A stretch of 64,000 nt of DNA, taken from Symbiodinium natans. Taxonomy: Eukaryota > Sar > Dinophyceae > Suessiales > Symbiodiniaceae. The number at the start of each line of letters is the position of its first letter. The first letter of the stretch is position 1. The position numbers and the translations under genes were made by a program. The stretch lies in the NCBI GenBank assembly GCA_905221605.1, contig CAJNDS010002321.1:236001-300000 (forward strand), read 5' to 3'. The notes under the pieces are model-generated. The model saw only the letters and a program-made list of their open reading frames with translations, was not told the DNA's origin and did not search any database. Positions 1 to 13,734 of this stretch are shown piece by piece.

Positions 1-2286
1 AGTTTTGCGATTCAGCAGTACTGTTTGTTAACAGAACGGCTTCTTGTATGTCGAAATGGCCAGGATGCATTATTGCCTCGGGAACAGTCCGCTCCTTGGA
101 TGGTCGGGGCTTCGAGCTCGCAGCGTGGCGTTGACGTCGTGGTGGACGGGGCACGAGGGGTGGTTTAGCGATGTGCAGTTTTCAATATCCTGCTCTTGTG
201 GGCCGAATCATTTAACATTCATTCCTAGCCACCTTCGCTAAAGCCTCTCCGGGATCAGTAACGCCCCGTGACCCGGGGCCGCCCCGACCACAACAGCCAA
301 AAGTGGGGGGAGCTCCAAACAATGCAAAGGCGAAGGCTGCTAAAGTGATGCCTACAAGCCTGCAAGCTCTACACATCTGAACACCCAAGAAAGGTCAGCC
401 CTCAGCCCTCACTGCGTGACATGTTGGAGCCGTCGACTCTAAAACGAGGTGTGGGCGCTGCAGGGAAAGAATCTGTGGATGGCAGCTAGGGTAATCTGGG
501 TAGGGTTTGGACCCCCGCTTTAGACAGTTGAGGGTGAGAAGAGAGAAGTGTGTACTGTGTTGGGCGGGACAGGGGATGAGAGGCCGAGCGGAAGAGAGAA
601 CGAAGGTGCACGGGGCGTGAGACTTGTCCTTTTGTGAAGATAACTTCTTCTAACGTTTTCAGGGACGGTACTTGTGATTGGAAGAGATAGTTTATTCACA
701 GTCTTGCTAGTATTGTTGAGTACATTAGTTGCTTTCACGAATTTAGCCTGATATGTTTCAATGGAACACAGCGGGTTTAAGGCAATGAACGAAACTCAAG
801 GAGTTAGTTGAACTGTCAAGTTAATTTGTGGTTCGCTTACTCCTTTTCATCAGCTCAACCACATGAAGTTTGTAAGCTGTAAGCGATCGAACGAAGTATG
901 TCATAGGACTTGTTGATTCAGTTTAAGTAGTTTAACACTTTCATGATCCTAATTTGCTTAGCTGGTTAATTTAGTTGCACAAGTTCGTTAAACAAATCAA
1001 ATCAATTGAATTTAGTTTCAGTTTAATTACTTAATTTCATTTAAATAGTTGGGCGATCTGCACATGGTTGGTTGTGAATCGGTAGCCTTTCCCAAATCCT
1101 GGGATACCACCCCATGGGGCCCTCCCGAAACTAGTTGAGGCAGTGCCAATGGAGTCGCGCGAAAGCTGTCACTAAGTAGAGATGGCATTGGCGATTTTTT
1201 TTTCCAAACCTTCGGGTACCCTCCCAGGGGGCCTCCCCGGACTAGTTGGGCAGTGCCAATGAATGCACGAGCTGGACTATGAAGATTTCCATTTCGAAGC
1301 GTGGTAGTTTGGGGCGTGGGTGCAGTGGAGTCTGGTGTGTGGTGGTGTGGCATGGTGTGTGGTGGTCTGCGGTGTGGTATACATGTCTACCCTCTGTATA
1401 CACAAGGAGAGCTCATTGGGACAGATCTGGGTTTCGAGCTGGGCTCATGGAGAACTCTGGGTTTATGTCGCGTAGAATCTAAGCTAGCTTTCGTTGACCT
1501 CGGCTTGCCCCTCAAGTATTCATTCAGTTGGTGAAAATCTATTTACCTCATGCTTTCATTGAACCGGTCGGATCAACTTAGCCACTTGGATTCAGAGCAT
1601 TTCGCAGTTTGACTTTGTAGAATCTTTGCATCGAAAGGCAAAACATTCTTCAAGCTTATCAATTTCGAAAAATGCTATTGCAAGTTCTGGAACCATCTAT
1701 AGTCTAGTTACAAGTTTGCGACTGTTGTAGTATACCGTCAAATCCATTCGCTGTATGAGTAAAGTATCTTTGCTTATAACTGAATGTCGTGGTTATTACC
1801 TTTGTTTGACATGGTCATGCGGAAAGGGGATCCGTAGTAGGCTGGTTGGCTTGGCACGAAGTCACTCGGCCCATCTCATCAAACATCAACTCCAGGCTTG
1901 GTCAAGTTGGAGCTTCGCCTTGCGTTGCTCGACGGCAAAAGTTTTCACATGTGACCCTTTCGGACCTTCTCAACCTGCTGAGGCTACAGCACCTGTGCAC
2001 CTGCTGTCGATCCCTCGCATGCAGCCCAGTGGCCAGCTCCAATTTGCTTGATGATCCCCAGCAGGAACGTCGTACCTTGCAAGGTGGTGGATGGTGATTT
2101 CGAACGGCTTACAGACATTGATGCCGGCACCTCGTCGCTTCCGCAGAAGCACACCTCGACCTCCGTGGCGCAAAGGTCGGCAACTGGGGCTTTCGGAGCC
2201 TGAGAGTTCGCTTAGTTGCTGCGTGAATGCGGGGTAGACAAAGGTGTCGTCAAGCTTGCATGCACCGACCTGTTGGTGTTGTTCAT
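1..2286. other. Host non-coding stretch
   Basis: No recognisable gene. Seen: an AT-rich low-complexity part around 760-1050, and two diverged copies of a roughly 65-bp segment at about 1088-1152 and 1203-1264 that share the blocks CTAGTTG and GGCAGTGCCAATG. Position 1485-1530 contains a short segment (GCTAGCTTTCGTTG and what follows) that recurs at 60600-60645. The open frames here are short and lack protein-like composition. Confidence 0.5.
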
Positions 2287-2343
2287 GTGTGTGTGTGTGT
2301 GTGTCTGTGTGTGTGTGTGTGTGTGTGTCTGTCTGTCTGTCTG
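2287..2343. repeat. (TG)n microsatellite
   Basis: TG dinucleotide run with interspersed TC steps, ending in a TCTG tetranucleotide run. It lies about 75 bp upstream of the putative start of the sulfotransferase-like gene. Confidence 0.9.
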
Positions 2344-2419
2344 TCACCTCAGCAAGTGGCAGCCATCCCGGAAGAACGCTAGGATAAACAATCGGAGCCT
2401 GGCCAGAAATGGCCGTACA

Positions 2420-4010
2420 ATGCTTGTTGTGTTTGCAGGCTTGCTTGCCTGCCTTTTTGTGACGACACATGGCGCCACCCCATCAGCTGGGCCCCGTGAG
2501 TTCTATGACGCGGTCGAATCGCTGACGTGGACGCCTCAAAAGCTACACGATCGGTTGCTCACAGAATTGCACGCAGTTGTCGTTGTGACTTGAAGGAACC
2601 ACCACTTACTTCGAGATGCAGAAGCTTTGCATCTTCATGCTCATCGGTTCCGGCTCCCTAGACCGCTTGATGACATCGTCTTCTGCGTTCCTCAGAAAAA
2701 TGGCAATCGCTACTTCGCATCCTTGATGCACGTGCTACATTTTGGAGGATCGCAAACCCTGTTGAACTTGGCATCAAGCCATGCGCTCGCTGGAGTGTGT
2801 TTGTTCGCTTGACCTTGGGAGGCCCCCCGCGATCAGTTGCAGACATGCTGAAGAGAATGCCGGAGTATGACTACTCCATGCCCGGCCCGACGGATCGTGT
2901 GTGGATGCTAGCAAGGAATCCGTACAGTCGCGTGCTGTCTTTATATCTCCACAAGGTTGCTGGACTTTGCAAATTTGGCTCTCTAGGCTGCCAAGACATC
3001 GGTGAACAGATGAAGTTTGCTGGCATCCTGGGTTACAATGCTTCAGCACCTCCAAGTTTTGCAGCTTGGGTGGACCTTCTTGCCACGGTGATGGTGCGCT
3101 TGCAGGTTTGGGCCCGATCCACCAATGTGTCTAGCAAATCTATTCTTCCAGTGCTTGGTTCGATGGTGTTGTTGTTTGAGTTTTTTAGGTTTTAGTTAGA
3201 CTGTGCAGTCAAACTTCATGAGTTCATCAGGCAAGCACCTTGAAACCGCCCTGGAGGAGCATGGTATCGACCCCTGTATGGTGGACAAGCACTTTTGCTC
3301 ACAGGCTTCAGGCTGTGCATGGCGAGGGGCGAAGGAAGTCATGGTTCTGAGAGTAGAAGAGCAGTGGAAGTGGTGCCTGGTCGAGATTTTACTGACATCG
3401 TGCAGTTGGTGGAGTTGTGCAGAGGGTAGAAGGTGGAGAGTGGGGTGGGTGAGTTGTTCTTGGGTTGCTTTGTTCGCAGCTTTCTTGCCTTCTGTGACCC
3501 CACTCTTCCATAAGCAGAAGGTCAACTCGCAACTTGAAAGGCTCAGTCCCAGAATGCCTCAGCATCACAGAATATCACAGAGTATCACAGAGTATCACAG
3601 AGTGGCTGAGGTTTCAGCCGCTGGTTTCGTTGTTGAGCTCCGTCGGTCTGCAACGAGACAGCCTCGTGGGACACGGGTGGAAGCCATTTACTGGTATGCC
3701 TTGCTTCTATGCGCCCGCTGGAAACTGTAGTGACATGGCGAGAACCCGGACGCCTCCACTTGTGGACCACATACATGGAACGGGTGCGAGCGGGTCAATT
3801 TGCGAGCATTATACGTGACTTGTTCGCCTTTGGCTGTCATGTAGACTTGATATCGGTTCCACGGACAAAGACTCTGTCCAGGCCGAGGGCGATGATCTTG
3901 ATCCAGAGTGTTTACGCAGGCGACTTCAGCCTCTTGGGCGCGCGACCCAGTGCAGTATCAGTCGAGAAGGCTCGAATAGCATGCGGTCCTATGGCCTTTC
4001 CAGCTGCAGG
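2420..4010 (+). CDS. Sulfotransferase-like host gene, multi-exon (approximate span)
   Basis: Host gene split into several exons, all on +. A first exon from ATG 2420 encodes a signal-peptide-like hydrophobic start (MLVVFAGLLACLF). The exon around 2600-2740 encodes VFCVPQKNGNRYF, resembling the 5'-phosphosulfate loop of PAPS-dependent sulfotransferases. The exon around 2815-3088 has MLARNPYSRVLSLYLHKV, an excellent match to the 3'-phosphate-binding RxPYxRxLSxY segment. The exon from about 3207, after an acceptor ending TGTGCAG, has HFCSQASGC and VLRVEEQWKW. Later pieces at 3770-3818 (HGTGASGSICEHYT) and 3910-3990 (VYAGDFSLLG) fit the family C-terminus. Known of the family: transfer of sulfate from PAPS to glycans or other acceptors in the secretory pathway. 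Exon limits are estimates. The acceptor substrate cannot be inferred. Confidence 0.6.
3561..3604. repeat. 10-bp tandem repeat
   Basis: About four copies of a TATCACAGAG unit, in a presumed intron of the sulfotransferase-like gene. Confidence 0.85.
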
Positions 4011-6239
4011 TTATGACGATTCGCTGTCGTGCCGATAGACGGGGCAGTCTTTCCTATACTGTGGTGAGGTGACGTGCGGTGATAAAGAGAAACGGTGCAT
4101 AGAATTTGGGTCGGACTCCCTCGACACGGACGCTTTATGCCAGATGCAAGATCATGCGCTGGAACACCGAGTGCCAGTGTCCAGCAACTCAAGCCAAAAG
4201 TAGAAGAGCAAGTCGCCGGAGAATTGGAAAGCGCCCAAATGCAGCTGCAACGGTATCATACGGTATCAATCACACCAGTTTTCTTCGAACCGTTTTTGGG
4301 TCCTTTTCCGCCTGGCTATAGAGGAGGTTCGCGTGGCGCCAAAGTGGTAACGAGCCAGGCAAAGGAGCGGAGAGTGAGACTTCGTTCGTTGATCTACAGG
4401 TGGTCTCCTGGTTGCATGTTACTGTTGCCAAAACAGCTACGGGAATCAGAGTTTTGAATGCGCCCAACTATGCCCAAAAGCGCTTGCGGAACCTGGAAAG
4501 TCTGGGCATCCTGACATTTCGTGGTGGCGGTGTCCCAACGCATCCGCGGGCAAAGTCGCTGGCGGAAAGTCTGCCAATGAAGAAACAGCCAACCAACACC
4601 CCACATCATCAAACAACTCAAAGCCTTGAGCGTTTGATTTCATTCAAAGATCGAATGTTCACAAGGAGAGCTTGGAGAAGGAGATTGACTCCAGGAAACC
4701 ACAGACCGGCAGATGCACCCGATGCAGATGAATCACGACGACTTGAGCAAGCAGATTGCCTCCCTTGAGCAGAAGGTAGACGGCCTGATTGCAAACAGCA
4801 TGCGTGAGAACTAGTCTTTTAGGTGTACGGCAGATCATGCGACTGAATGTCCTGGAAAAGTGTCCATGCCTTTGTCGGCGATCCCCGTGCACGTCAATGA
4901 GACAACAAGGGTCAAGGTTTAGCACCAAATCGGGGCAATGGTCACCTCAAAATCAGGGTAAGGGGCCACGTGTGCCCAAGACCCTGAAGCCCTGAGCCCC
5001 GAAGGCCCTAACCGCCTTGACAGAATTCCAGGGCAGTTCCAGAGCCATGTCGGACCAAGCGAGGGTCTTTCTTGGCCTCGAATGACCTCGCTTGACCTTC
5101 ATCAGGGAGGCTGCTCGCCCGCCTACAACTTCTGAAGCCCTCAAAGCCCCCAAGCAATCCCAAACGTACAATACGTACATCGGTGGGGAGTCCCGGCTGA
5201 GTGTATCTGTCAGGTTTGGCCTTGGGGTGAAATTGAGGAAGTCCTGGCATCCCAGAAACGGTCCCATGTTCCCCAAACCTGAGGTGGTGCGCTTCGATTC
5301 TGGCAAGTTTCAAGTTCTTTACAGCAAGATGCCAGGACATAAGGGGACCTAGGGGTTCCCCTGGGCGTTGGCAGCCTAAACTGAGCGTCTTATCCGGGAT
5401 GCCCCAGCTGTTCACCAAGGCACTCATGCCACGAGCTTCGCATGGCTCGGTTCTCCGAGCAGCAAAAGTGCTGGCAATGGCCAGTGTGGCCGCTGGGCGG
5501 CAGGAAGCTTCCCGGGGCGTCTGATGCAACTTTACCCAACAGCCGGCTGATCAGAAGATCTCAGTAGCATGAATGCACAGATGCAAGCCAGTCACGATCA
5601 CATCTGCAGACAAGCGAGGTAGCCGGCATGGCCGTGGCATCCCCAGATTCCAGCGGGATGGAACACACGGAACACTGCTGGCTGGCGCTCGGGGAAAACA
5701 AGCATGAGGTAGCTGGCCTAGCTGCCGCAGCCCCGGAGGGGATCCGGTGGATCCCTGGCATCGCAGGGCGGCGAAGATATGTTGGGGGCTGAGCTGTTAT
5801 TCGGTGTCATTCCTTACATGGCATTCCTGTGGCAACAGAGTGGCAAGAGAATTCGGCTAGGTTGGGCCAGCTTACCGGCGAAGTCGGGATCTCTGCTCTT
5901 TCGATTGTGTTCATACGTCTTCATACGTCTTCATGGCTTTGTGTCGTCTGTCAGAGTCAAATCTGTCAAGTCTCTGCAGATTCTGCAGACTGAATATTGG
6001 CTTTGCAGGCCCTGCGCTCGTGGAGGAAGGCCGAGGAGAGATTCTGAGAAACTCGGGCGCCCGGGGTGCTTTGAACTTTGATACGTGTGTTGATTGCTCT
6101 TTGAATCTTTGAGTAACTGTGAGTCCTTTAAGTCTTTTCAAGGGATGGTCGATCCAGACATGCTTCCCGCTTAGCAAGACTGCTGCCCCTTGCCTTGAAG
6201 ACCTTGAAATCCTTGAAAGCTGTCATCAATTCAAGGCCT
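4011..6239. other. Host stretch without recognisable gene
   Basis: Short open frames only. None showed a family signature. A 10-bp direct repeat (TTCATACGTC) lies near 5910-5933. Confidence 0.4.
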
Positions 6240-6242
6240 CCC

Positions 6243-6308
6243 CTGGAAGACCGCGTCATCCTGATCACGGGAGCTACGCAGGGGCACGGACGCGACCTCA
6301 GCGCGAGG
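6243..6308 (+). CDS. Short-chain dehydrogenase/reductase-like exon (fragment)
   Basis: The frame reads LEDRVILITGATQGHGRDLS, which contains the TGxxxGxG dinucleotide-binding signature and the preceding hydrophobic beta strand of classical short-chain dehydrogenases. It is bounded by plausible splice signals: CAAG before it and GAG|GTATGTG at 6308. Later exons with the YxxxK active site were not found, so this could be a true first exon, a relic, or a chance match. The strand agrees with the other host genes. Confidence 0.4.
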
Positions 6309-9300
6309 TATGTGCAAGCGTTGGAATTTAAGTCGAAATATGCATCGAATACGTTCAAGATGTCCTTCCAATTTCTTGTGGGTTCAATCAATGTCTGTAT
6401 GTTGCTCCTTCTTGACTGCTGCTTGTTTTTTTGTGGCTTCCTGGGATTCGCTGGGGTTCCATGGGGTGGGATGTGGAAAGAGAACGCGCCAAGATTCGGC
6501 AACAAGCTGGAGTCCTGTAGGGCACCTTAAGCGTCAGTGAGTGTTGGCTCACTACTCTAGCCGCCAGCCTGCGCGGCCTGCTTCCTGGAGCGGAGGTCAG
6601 AGAGGAATAAGAACAACAAGAGGAAGCAGAAGAATACAGGCAAATGAAAAATAGAGTAAGAAGACCCATGAAGACTTTCAACAGAAGTACGAACGTTGCG
6701 GATGGGTCAGGTGTTCTGCTTTCCGGTTTTGCAGAGGCCAAGCCTCAGCGCGTGCTTGTCCTCGCAGAGGATGGGGGCAGTGCGGGAACGTGGGGGGGGG
6801 GGCCATGCTGCGCTTCACTTTCTTCCTCAAGTTGGACCGCTCTAGGCACGACTTGTCGCGAGTCCTTCGGAGTTTCCGTCAACCTATGCCCATGAAAAGC
6901 AGCACCTTGCGCCATCCGACTGGTGAGCGGGTATGTGTCAATAGCCAATTCAATGGCCAAACCAATCATATCTCAAGGTTGGCCGCATTGAAGCCGAACC
7001 TTTTCGTCGAGAAGTGGGTGCAACCAGGGCTTTTGCAATGCATCGCTACCTCCCTTCAAACCCGACCCGACCCTTGCCATCTTTCTAGGGGGGGAGTGGT
7101 GGGCATGTTGGGGGGCTGGTTTGCTCAAGCGCTTGAAGCCGCGCTTTTGGAAACGCATCCAACAAGAAACGGCTCAAGTTAGTTCGGGTTCTTTGATGCG
7201 TCCAGATGTAGTGCGTCGCGGTACGGTGTGGTGGGATGTGTGGTGATGTGTGGTGGCACGGGCGAGTGGAGGCCTCGAGACCGCCATGCGACTGCTTGAC
7301 AGTGGCTGCACCGCCACGGTCTCAGAAGCTTCTGCTGCCACGGCTCCATGAGCTTGATGAGCTTGATGTGTGAGGTCCTCATTCACGGCAAGTCAGAAGG
7401 CACTGGGTGTTGGCAAGTTTTCGTGCTTTGGCTACGTGGTTCGGATAGAACTGATAGCCAAAGCAAAGCCAAAGCCGAGGCCAAAAGCAAGCCACACCAC
7501 TCTCAATTTTCACGTATGCCTTTCATGACAAAGCCGTGCCATCTTCTCAAAAGTACCACGTCTGCGAGTCTGGAAACAACACTTGCAAGGTCTTGCAACA
7601 AGCCTTGGCCAAAGCCGACACCGTCAGACTTGCTTTTGCACGCCCCGTTGTGTTGCCAGGAGTTTCCGTGCACGCATGCATCAGACGGATTGTGAAGCAT
7701 TTCGACAATGGGGATAGAACGAACCTCAGAAATTTCTTTGCCAATCGACGTTTGAAATCAGTTCTTGTCACCAATTCGCAAGACGATGTGGGTTTTGATT
7801 GGGCTGTAGTGACCCAGCAGGCGTCCGATGCAAAAAATAGATGAGTCTTATTTCTGTTCTACTGCAAGATCTTTTTGAGCATGCAGCAGCTTCAGTTGAA
7901 GTTCAATCGAAAGAAGTCCAATCAATAGTCGCTCAGTGTCTACAAAGCCCAACACACATTCTTGATAAGATGCGACTCTCAAACAACCGTTTAGCAGACA
8001 GGACTGCAACTGTCTGAGTACAAGCTGCTCTTTGGATTTAGCTTGTGGTTTTCGACCTGCCCTCGACGGCTGGAGCGGGGCATCGCTTGGATGGTTTCCT
8101 ACGCCGACATGAGATATCAATGAAATGAATTTTGCCCGAAATCCCTCCACGAGCCCTTCCCTAGAAGCGCCCGCATAGCCGCTGCCCGCTGCCCCACGAG
8201 ACTGGCACGGTGGGGAGGTGACCGGCCGAGCCCGGTCCAGAAGTCTCAGTTGAAGTCTCGAGAGGTCCAGGGCGCTGCCCCAAGTGTGCGCACCTGGCAC
8301 TGACTCGCTTGAGAAGGTCAAATGGGGTCCAAGAACTCATCCTTGTCTCCTCTCCGGCTCCCCCCAGCCTAAAAACCTAGCCCAAACGCCTCGTGCCGTT
8401 TGCAGCGGTCCTTCCGCCTGCTCGATGCCGCCACTGCCATCTGTAATCTGGATCCTCCCGCGCGGGAACACTGCAGTGCTGGGATTGGCTTAAGGGCCGT
8501 CCGTCTTTTCCCTGAGCCATTGCACTTTGCAGGCAGCCCTGCCCAACTGGGGCAGACTTAGGAGCGACATGTGGAGGCGAAGAGGCGATGACAGAGCCAA
8601 AGGTGGCTTGGTTGGTCGACCAACGTATTCTAGGCCCCGACAACCGGCCGATGTTGATGGAGTCAACGCTGGATCGTTTTGCGCCGCTTTGCGCGGCCTT
8701 CTTCCGTAAAGATTTGATGCGTGTAAGTTGCCAAAGCTGCACCGGAACTTGCAGCAATTTTTGACAAACAGGGATGACAATGTAATCCGTGGGTTTTGAG
8801 TACCCTGCCCTCCTCACCCGCCTAACTAGTGCATCCGCATGTGCCGAACGAGATAAGGAGAGTTAGTTTATAGGGTGAAAGCCACAGAACATGTTATCAA
8901 ACAACGGTTGAGCAGCAATGAATCGTGTTTTCGTGGGCAGAAGCTTCAGGGATCTCCTGCGGTGCAGAACTGGGCTCCGCCAGTCTACTTGCCTCCTTGT
9001 ACGCTTGCCTATCGCTCCCTCGGATCCAATTAAAAGCCCACGTGCTTGGGACATTTACTGACCCAACTGACCCAGTCTTTGCAGTACTTCGCGCGGTATT
9101 CAAGAAATACGTCCGGCTTTCAAACTGAGCTGCAAAACCAGCACGCCCTTCAACATCTTCAACAGAACATGCCTGGGGCCATATTGTCTGATGAACAGCA
9201 GAAGGGTACGGCCAAGGGCTTCGGGGAGTGGGAGGCGTTGGGAAATGGAGGCCTGACGCTGATGCCAGGAGTTTGTCCACGTGCATTTTGTATTCGAAAT

Positions 9301-12300
9301 CCGGGTCGAAGTGTTTAGTTTTGTGGGCGCGCGGGAGACACTTACATGGTTTTTTACTTGCCACTTCCTTTCCAGTTTTTTGAAGCCTGCAGTCTCACCA
9401 CCTGCTCTGCTTGATAGCAGCGCGCGGGCAAACCGTGCAAAGTGCCTGATACGGAACCTTCCAACACTGAACTACGAAGATGAGCCGTTTGCTCGTTGTC
9501 TTGTCACCCAACTTTGCAGACCTTTTGAAGCGATATTTGCTCGACCTGAGCTCGTGCCTTAGCAAATAGCCGCTGCAGCACATGGCGACAGCCGAGGATG
9601 AGCAGAACGAAGATGCTGAGGTGATTCCTTCGAGACGAGCAAGGTTGACGGTTTCGAGTGCGACTTGCAGGAAATGGAAGACGTCCAGGTGGAATGGCAA
9701 TTCAGATCCGAATAGTCATGGAGTCATGGCCGAGCATTGTCTTGCCAATGACTGTTTAGGCACTCGCAGGCTTGATCGCCGCCTTTGCCTCAGTGCATGC
9801 TGGGAGGTGCATGGTGTCAAAGATGCTGAGAACCTCATACAAATCTCATACAACCTCCCCAACCATTCACTTCTGGTGAGGAACGGCACCCTCGAATCCA
9901 TGGCATCCTTCATAGTGCGGCGACCATTGATGGTTTGCGACCCAGGCTGCAGTGGTCAGGATGATGCCTTTGAAGTTCGAGCCTCTAGGTTCCTTCACAG
10001 GGAAAAGGAAGTACACCTTCAATGCCGAAGCGTCAGTTGTTGAATCAGTTCATCTCTGGAGCAGCATGCAGTTCACAAAGCCATAGAGCTGCTGCGCATA
10101 AGTTCCACGCTGAGCAAACAATGGCAGTGAACGCGCGAGGACCTCAGGTTGCTGTTGCACACCTGTGTTGCTCGGAAGGTGGTGGCAGATGGTAGCAGAT
10201 GGCAAGCTCACGCAATCCGACTACTGATGCATCCAACACGATGGAGCTTGCACAGCTGCCCTGTTGGTCCAGGTTGGCACCCTTCTACCTGACTTCTCTT
10301 CTGATGCGCCATGGCCATGTTTGCACGCCCAAGTTGACTCTAGGAATTGCAAGATGTTCCACCATGTTCCACGACTTCACTGAGCTTTGTGTAGACTCGG
10401 CTCGTTCCCTGTCAGACCTTTCATGCATCCTCCACCTGTAGGCTTTTGAGGATATGGATATGCCGCTATGCCTTCCTTCTCTGTTCACATTCGAGGGCTT
10501 CGAGCATGTTTCGAGTGCCAGGCCTCAGCTCCAAGCAGCCGGAAATGCACGAGTCATGTTTCCTACGCTTCTTGACGTGCAGTTAGTGCGCGCGTGCATT
10601 GCATGTGCAGTGCGCTTTTTTGGCGAACTTGCAGCAAGTAAGCCCCACTGTGTTTAGGTCGCCGACGATGGGAGGCATCATGGCAGCCAGCACAGGTATC
10701 TGCTTGGCAAGACTTCTGAATTTGTGCAGGTGCCGACCACCTCGATGACCTCAAGTGTGAGTGGGAAGCTTGCGATAGGAACAAGTGTCATGACAAAACA
10801 GCTTTTGCGGACCCTCGATGGGCCAGGCAATATTGGACTGGGCTCCATGCTTATCGCTTGAGTCTGCTTCCCAGATGAAAATGCCCTGAGTGAAATTCAT
10901 GCTGCAACGACACGAAATGGGCAGTGCAGTGCCAGTGAAGGGCCTTGTCGGGGACCCTCATCTCACAAAGCCTGCGGTTGCGATGCAGGCAAGCTCTGCT
11001 TGGAGATGGTCGCAAAGGAGATGCACCTGCTGGATCCTGAGTTTTGTGCAGTTTGGATCTATCTCTGTGCATACTGATACTCGTACGGGGTGTGGCCGAA
11101 AATGTGGTGAAGCGCGTGGATTGTTGCTCCAACAGCGTGCTGTGAAGCCTCTCCAATTTGGACACTATTTGGGCTGTCAGAGTTCTTCGTTGTCGGAGCC
11201 ATCTCTTGGACCACAGTGCATTTGTTCATTTGGCCATCTGTCCCAGACAGCAAGCTCGTCCTGCGCCCCAGTGTCAGGCGCTACGGGGATGCTCCCAACC
11301 TAACGTTTCATAGCTTCCATCCGGGCACAGTTGGAACCTCGGACGGCGACGTACTATGGTATCATGTCGCATCCGTGAGTCGCGAAGCCAAGGCAGACAC
11401 CAAGCTCATGCGTCAGGGGGCTCCTCATGCTGTGATACCCCTAGGTGATTGGAAGATTTTCGTACGATGCCACGAGTTGTTTTCCATGCTCTTGTGCCAG
11501 AGGTTGGCAGAAGGTTGGGTCGTGGCCGCAAAAGATCCCAGAGATCACCGGGCTTGCTCCTCAGGTGACCTTTGAGCCTGAATGGCCTTCATGATCCTTC
11601 ATGCAAACATCTGCAACCTTAGGCCTTCGGCCTCTCTGAACTCCACTTAAATCACTACAGATGCACTTCGTTATTTAGAAAACCCTCAAGCCTACACTTG
11701 GGATCTGCAGGCTTGTTTCTCGAAGGTAGTGGCAAGCATCAAGCATTGCCTGACGCATGCAGACAGAAACCGAGACGTACATGGAAAAAGCGAACAAGTG
11801 CATGAGTAGGGCCCCTGTTAGGCATTTAAATTGCGGAAGGAATGTGGATGCTTCTAAGGCTATCTTCCGCCTCCGCGAGCACGGAAAGCCGCCTACTTCG
11901 CAATGGTGGACGACAAGTTTCAGCGTGAAAGTATGGGTCTCATCTTTGGAAACCACCGGTGGACATCTTCTCTGTCGATCTCTATTGTCTCGGCCCGTCG
12001 CCCTGGTTCCTGCACTTCCTCTCGCTCCTGCTCTTGCTTTCTCCCTCACTTGCTCAACTGCTCACCTGCTTCAGCTATCCGCTCAGTGGCTTACAGCTCC
12101 CGTGCTATATATCCCTCGCTCACTTCCGTTCTTCCTCACGAACGCACACACACACACACAGCTGTTTTACTGCAAGCACAGGTGGCAGTTTCGTTAGCGA
12201 TGACGAGAAGATGCCACAGGCTATGGCTTTGTGCAAATTTCCACATGTCCATCATTCTCCTCTCTGTCTGATTCAGCCCATGGCCGAGGTGATTCAAGAT

Positions 12301-12420
12301 GACGCAGCTCGCGCGAGGCTGTGGCAGGACTGCATACAGCACTTGTGCCCCAGATCAACTTGTGAAACTGGCGATGTGTACATGGAATGACGCGAGCAAC
12401 TATTCTGCAAATACTCTGCA
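6309..12420. other. Host stretch, probably introns and unrecognised exons
   Basis: Several + strand segments look exon-like, with open frames between plausible GT/GC...AG signals, for example 7540-7840, 9590-9710 and 11220-11450. No product can be named. No RNA gene or mobile element was recognised. Confidence 0.3.
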
Positions 12421-12424
12421 AGGC

Positions 12425-12515
12425 TTTTTTGGTGCACCCTGTGCATTCTGTGCACCCTGTGCACCCTGTGCACGCTGTGCACGCTGTGCAAGCTGTGCAC
12501 TCTGTGCACTCTGTG
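12425..12515. repeat. 9-bp tandem repeat (CTGTGCACN type)
   Basis: About nine imperfect copies of a 9-bp unit around CTGTGCACC. Each strand gives a short cysteine- or histidine-rich repetitive frame, which is a by-product of the repeat and not evidence of a gene. Confidence 0.85.
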
Positions 12516-13734
12516 GGCTTGGGACCGGTGCCCAGGAGTTTGTGGAGCTCACAGGGGCGCAGTGGCCTGAACAGCAAGATATAGCCAGAACAAACGCTGA
12601 GAATGCTCTTCTTGATGCGTAAGGCAAAAAGAGGATTGCTGATCATGCTGCCCCTAATGGTGATGCGCAAGCTAGCGGTAACGCTCCCTTACCGTGATTC
12701 TGGACCATTCGCGTTTCGGCGCAGCTGTTTCAGAGCCCGACATAGATGAAGCCGCAACAAGAAGCCTTTCCAGCATTGTACCCAATAAGCTTTTGCTAGA
12801 CCTTTTGCCGTTCCAGCCATACCCCGAAGTTAGTTCACCTACTTCGCCTAAAGCCAGCAGAACTTCTAGAGAACCATGTCGGGCTACGCGCAACCGCGTT
12901 CGATGCCCGTGGGGCCTACCCTGCCGTTGCCTTTTGAGAAGGACTGTGTTTTGCTGCCAAGGCTAGACTCGCTGAGCTGATACTTGATCTCTTGCTTTGG
13001 TTCGGTGTGTCAATGTGCAAGGACTCTCCACGACAGAGGCGAATACCGGAAGCAGCGTGGATGCAGTACACACGCGACATTGCATATGGCATGTGTAAAC
13101 ATATATGGATCTATATCTATGATTTTTGTAAGGGGGCGGTCGCCCACAGCGGGGCACGCCCTGTGGCGACGAGGGCTAGGGCCTAGGGTGCAGGGGTGGT
13201 TAAAAGGCAAGAGGCGGCGTTGTGGGGGCGGTGAGGGTTGAGGGTTTAGAGCCCCGGGCACGGGTGCAGGCAGCGTGGTGTGGGCGGCAAGAGGCGGCGG
13301 AGGATGGGTCTTCACACGGGCGCCGTATATATGTATGTATACATATTTATGCTACCCAGTTAACTACTCCCCTTGGATCCGCCGTTTGGGTGGGCGGCTT
13401 GAAATATACAGAATCGCTTGTCATCCCTAAATCCTGTACCACCTCCTCGTAGTATTCCTTTGAATTCAAGACGCTAGAGTAGTGATTCAACACAACCTAC
13501 TCTTGGAGTCGACATGCTCCACCCTAAAAGTCAACACAATGGGAGACCACCCCCCATATACTACAAAAACATATGTCAGAAAAGTTTCGAACACATAACG
13601 CCAAGACCAAGAAACCACGACCTACTCCTCTCTATCACAACCATCACATCCAAGCCTGTGTGCCCCCCTCCCTCCCTCTAAAACAAAACAAATTGATGAG
13701 CTTCGAACATCACCGCCCCGCCAGGACTTTGCGA

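Noticed and set aside
12221-12670. Cys/Thr-rich repeated protein
   Set aside because: Translation of a 9-bp tandem repeat, with no surrounding coding signal.
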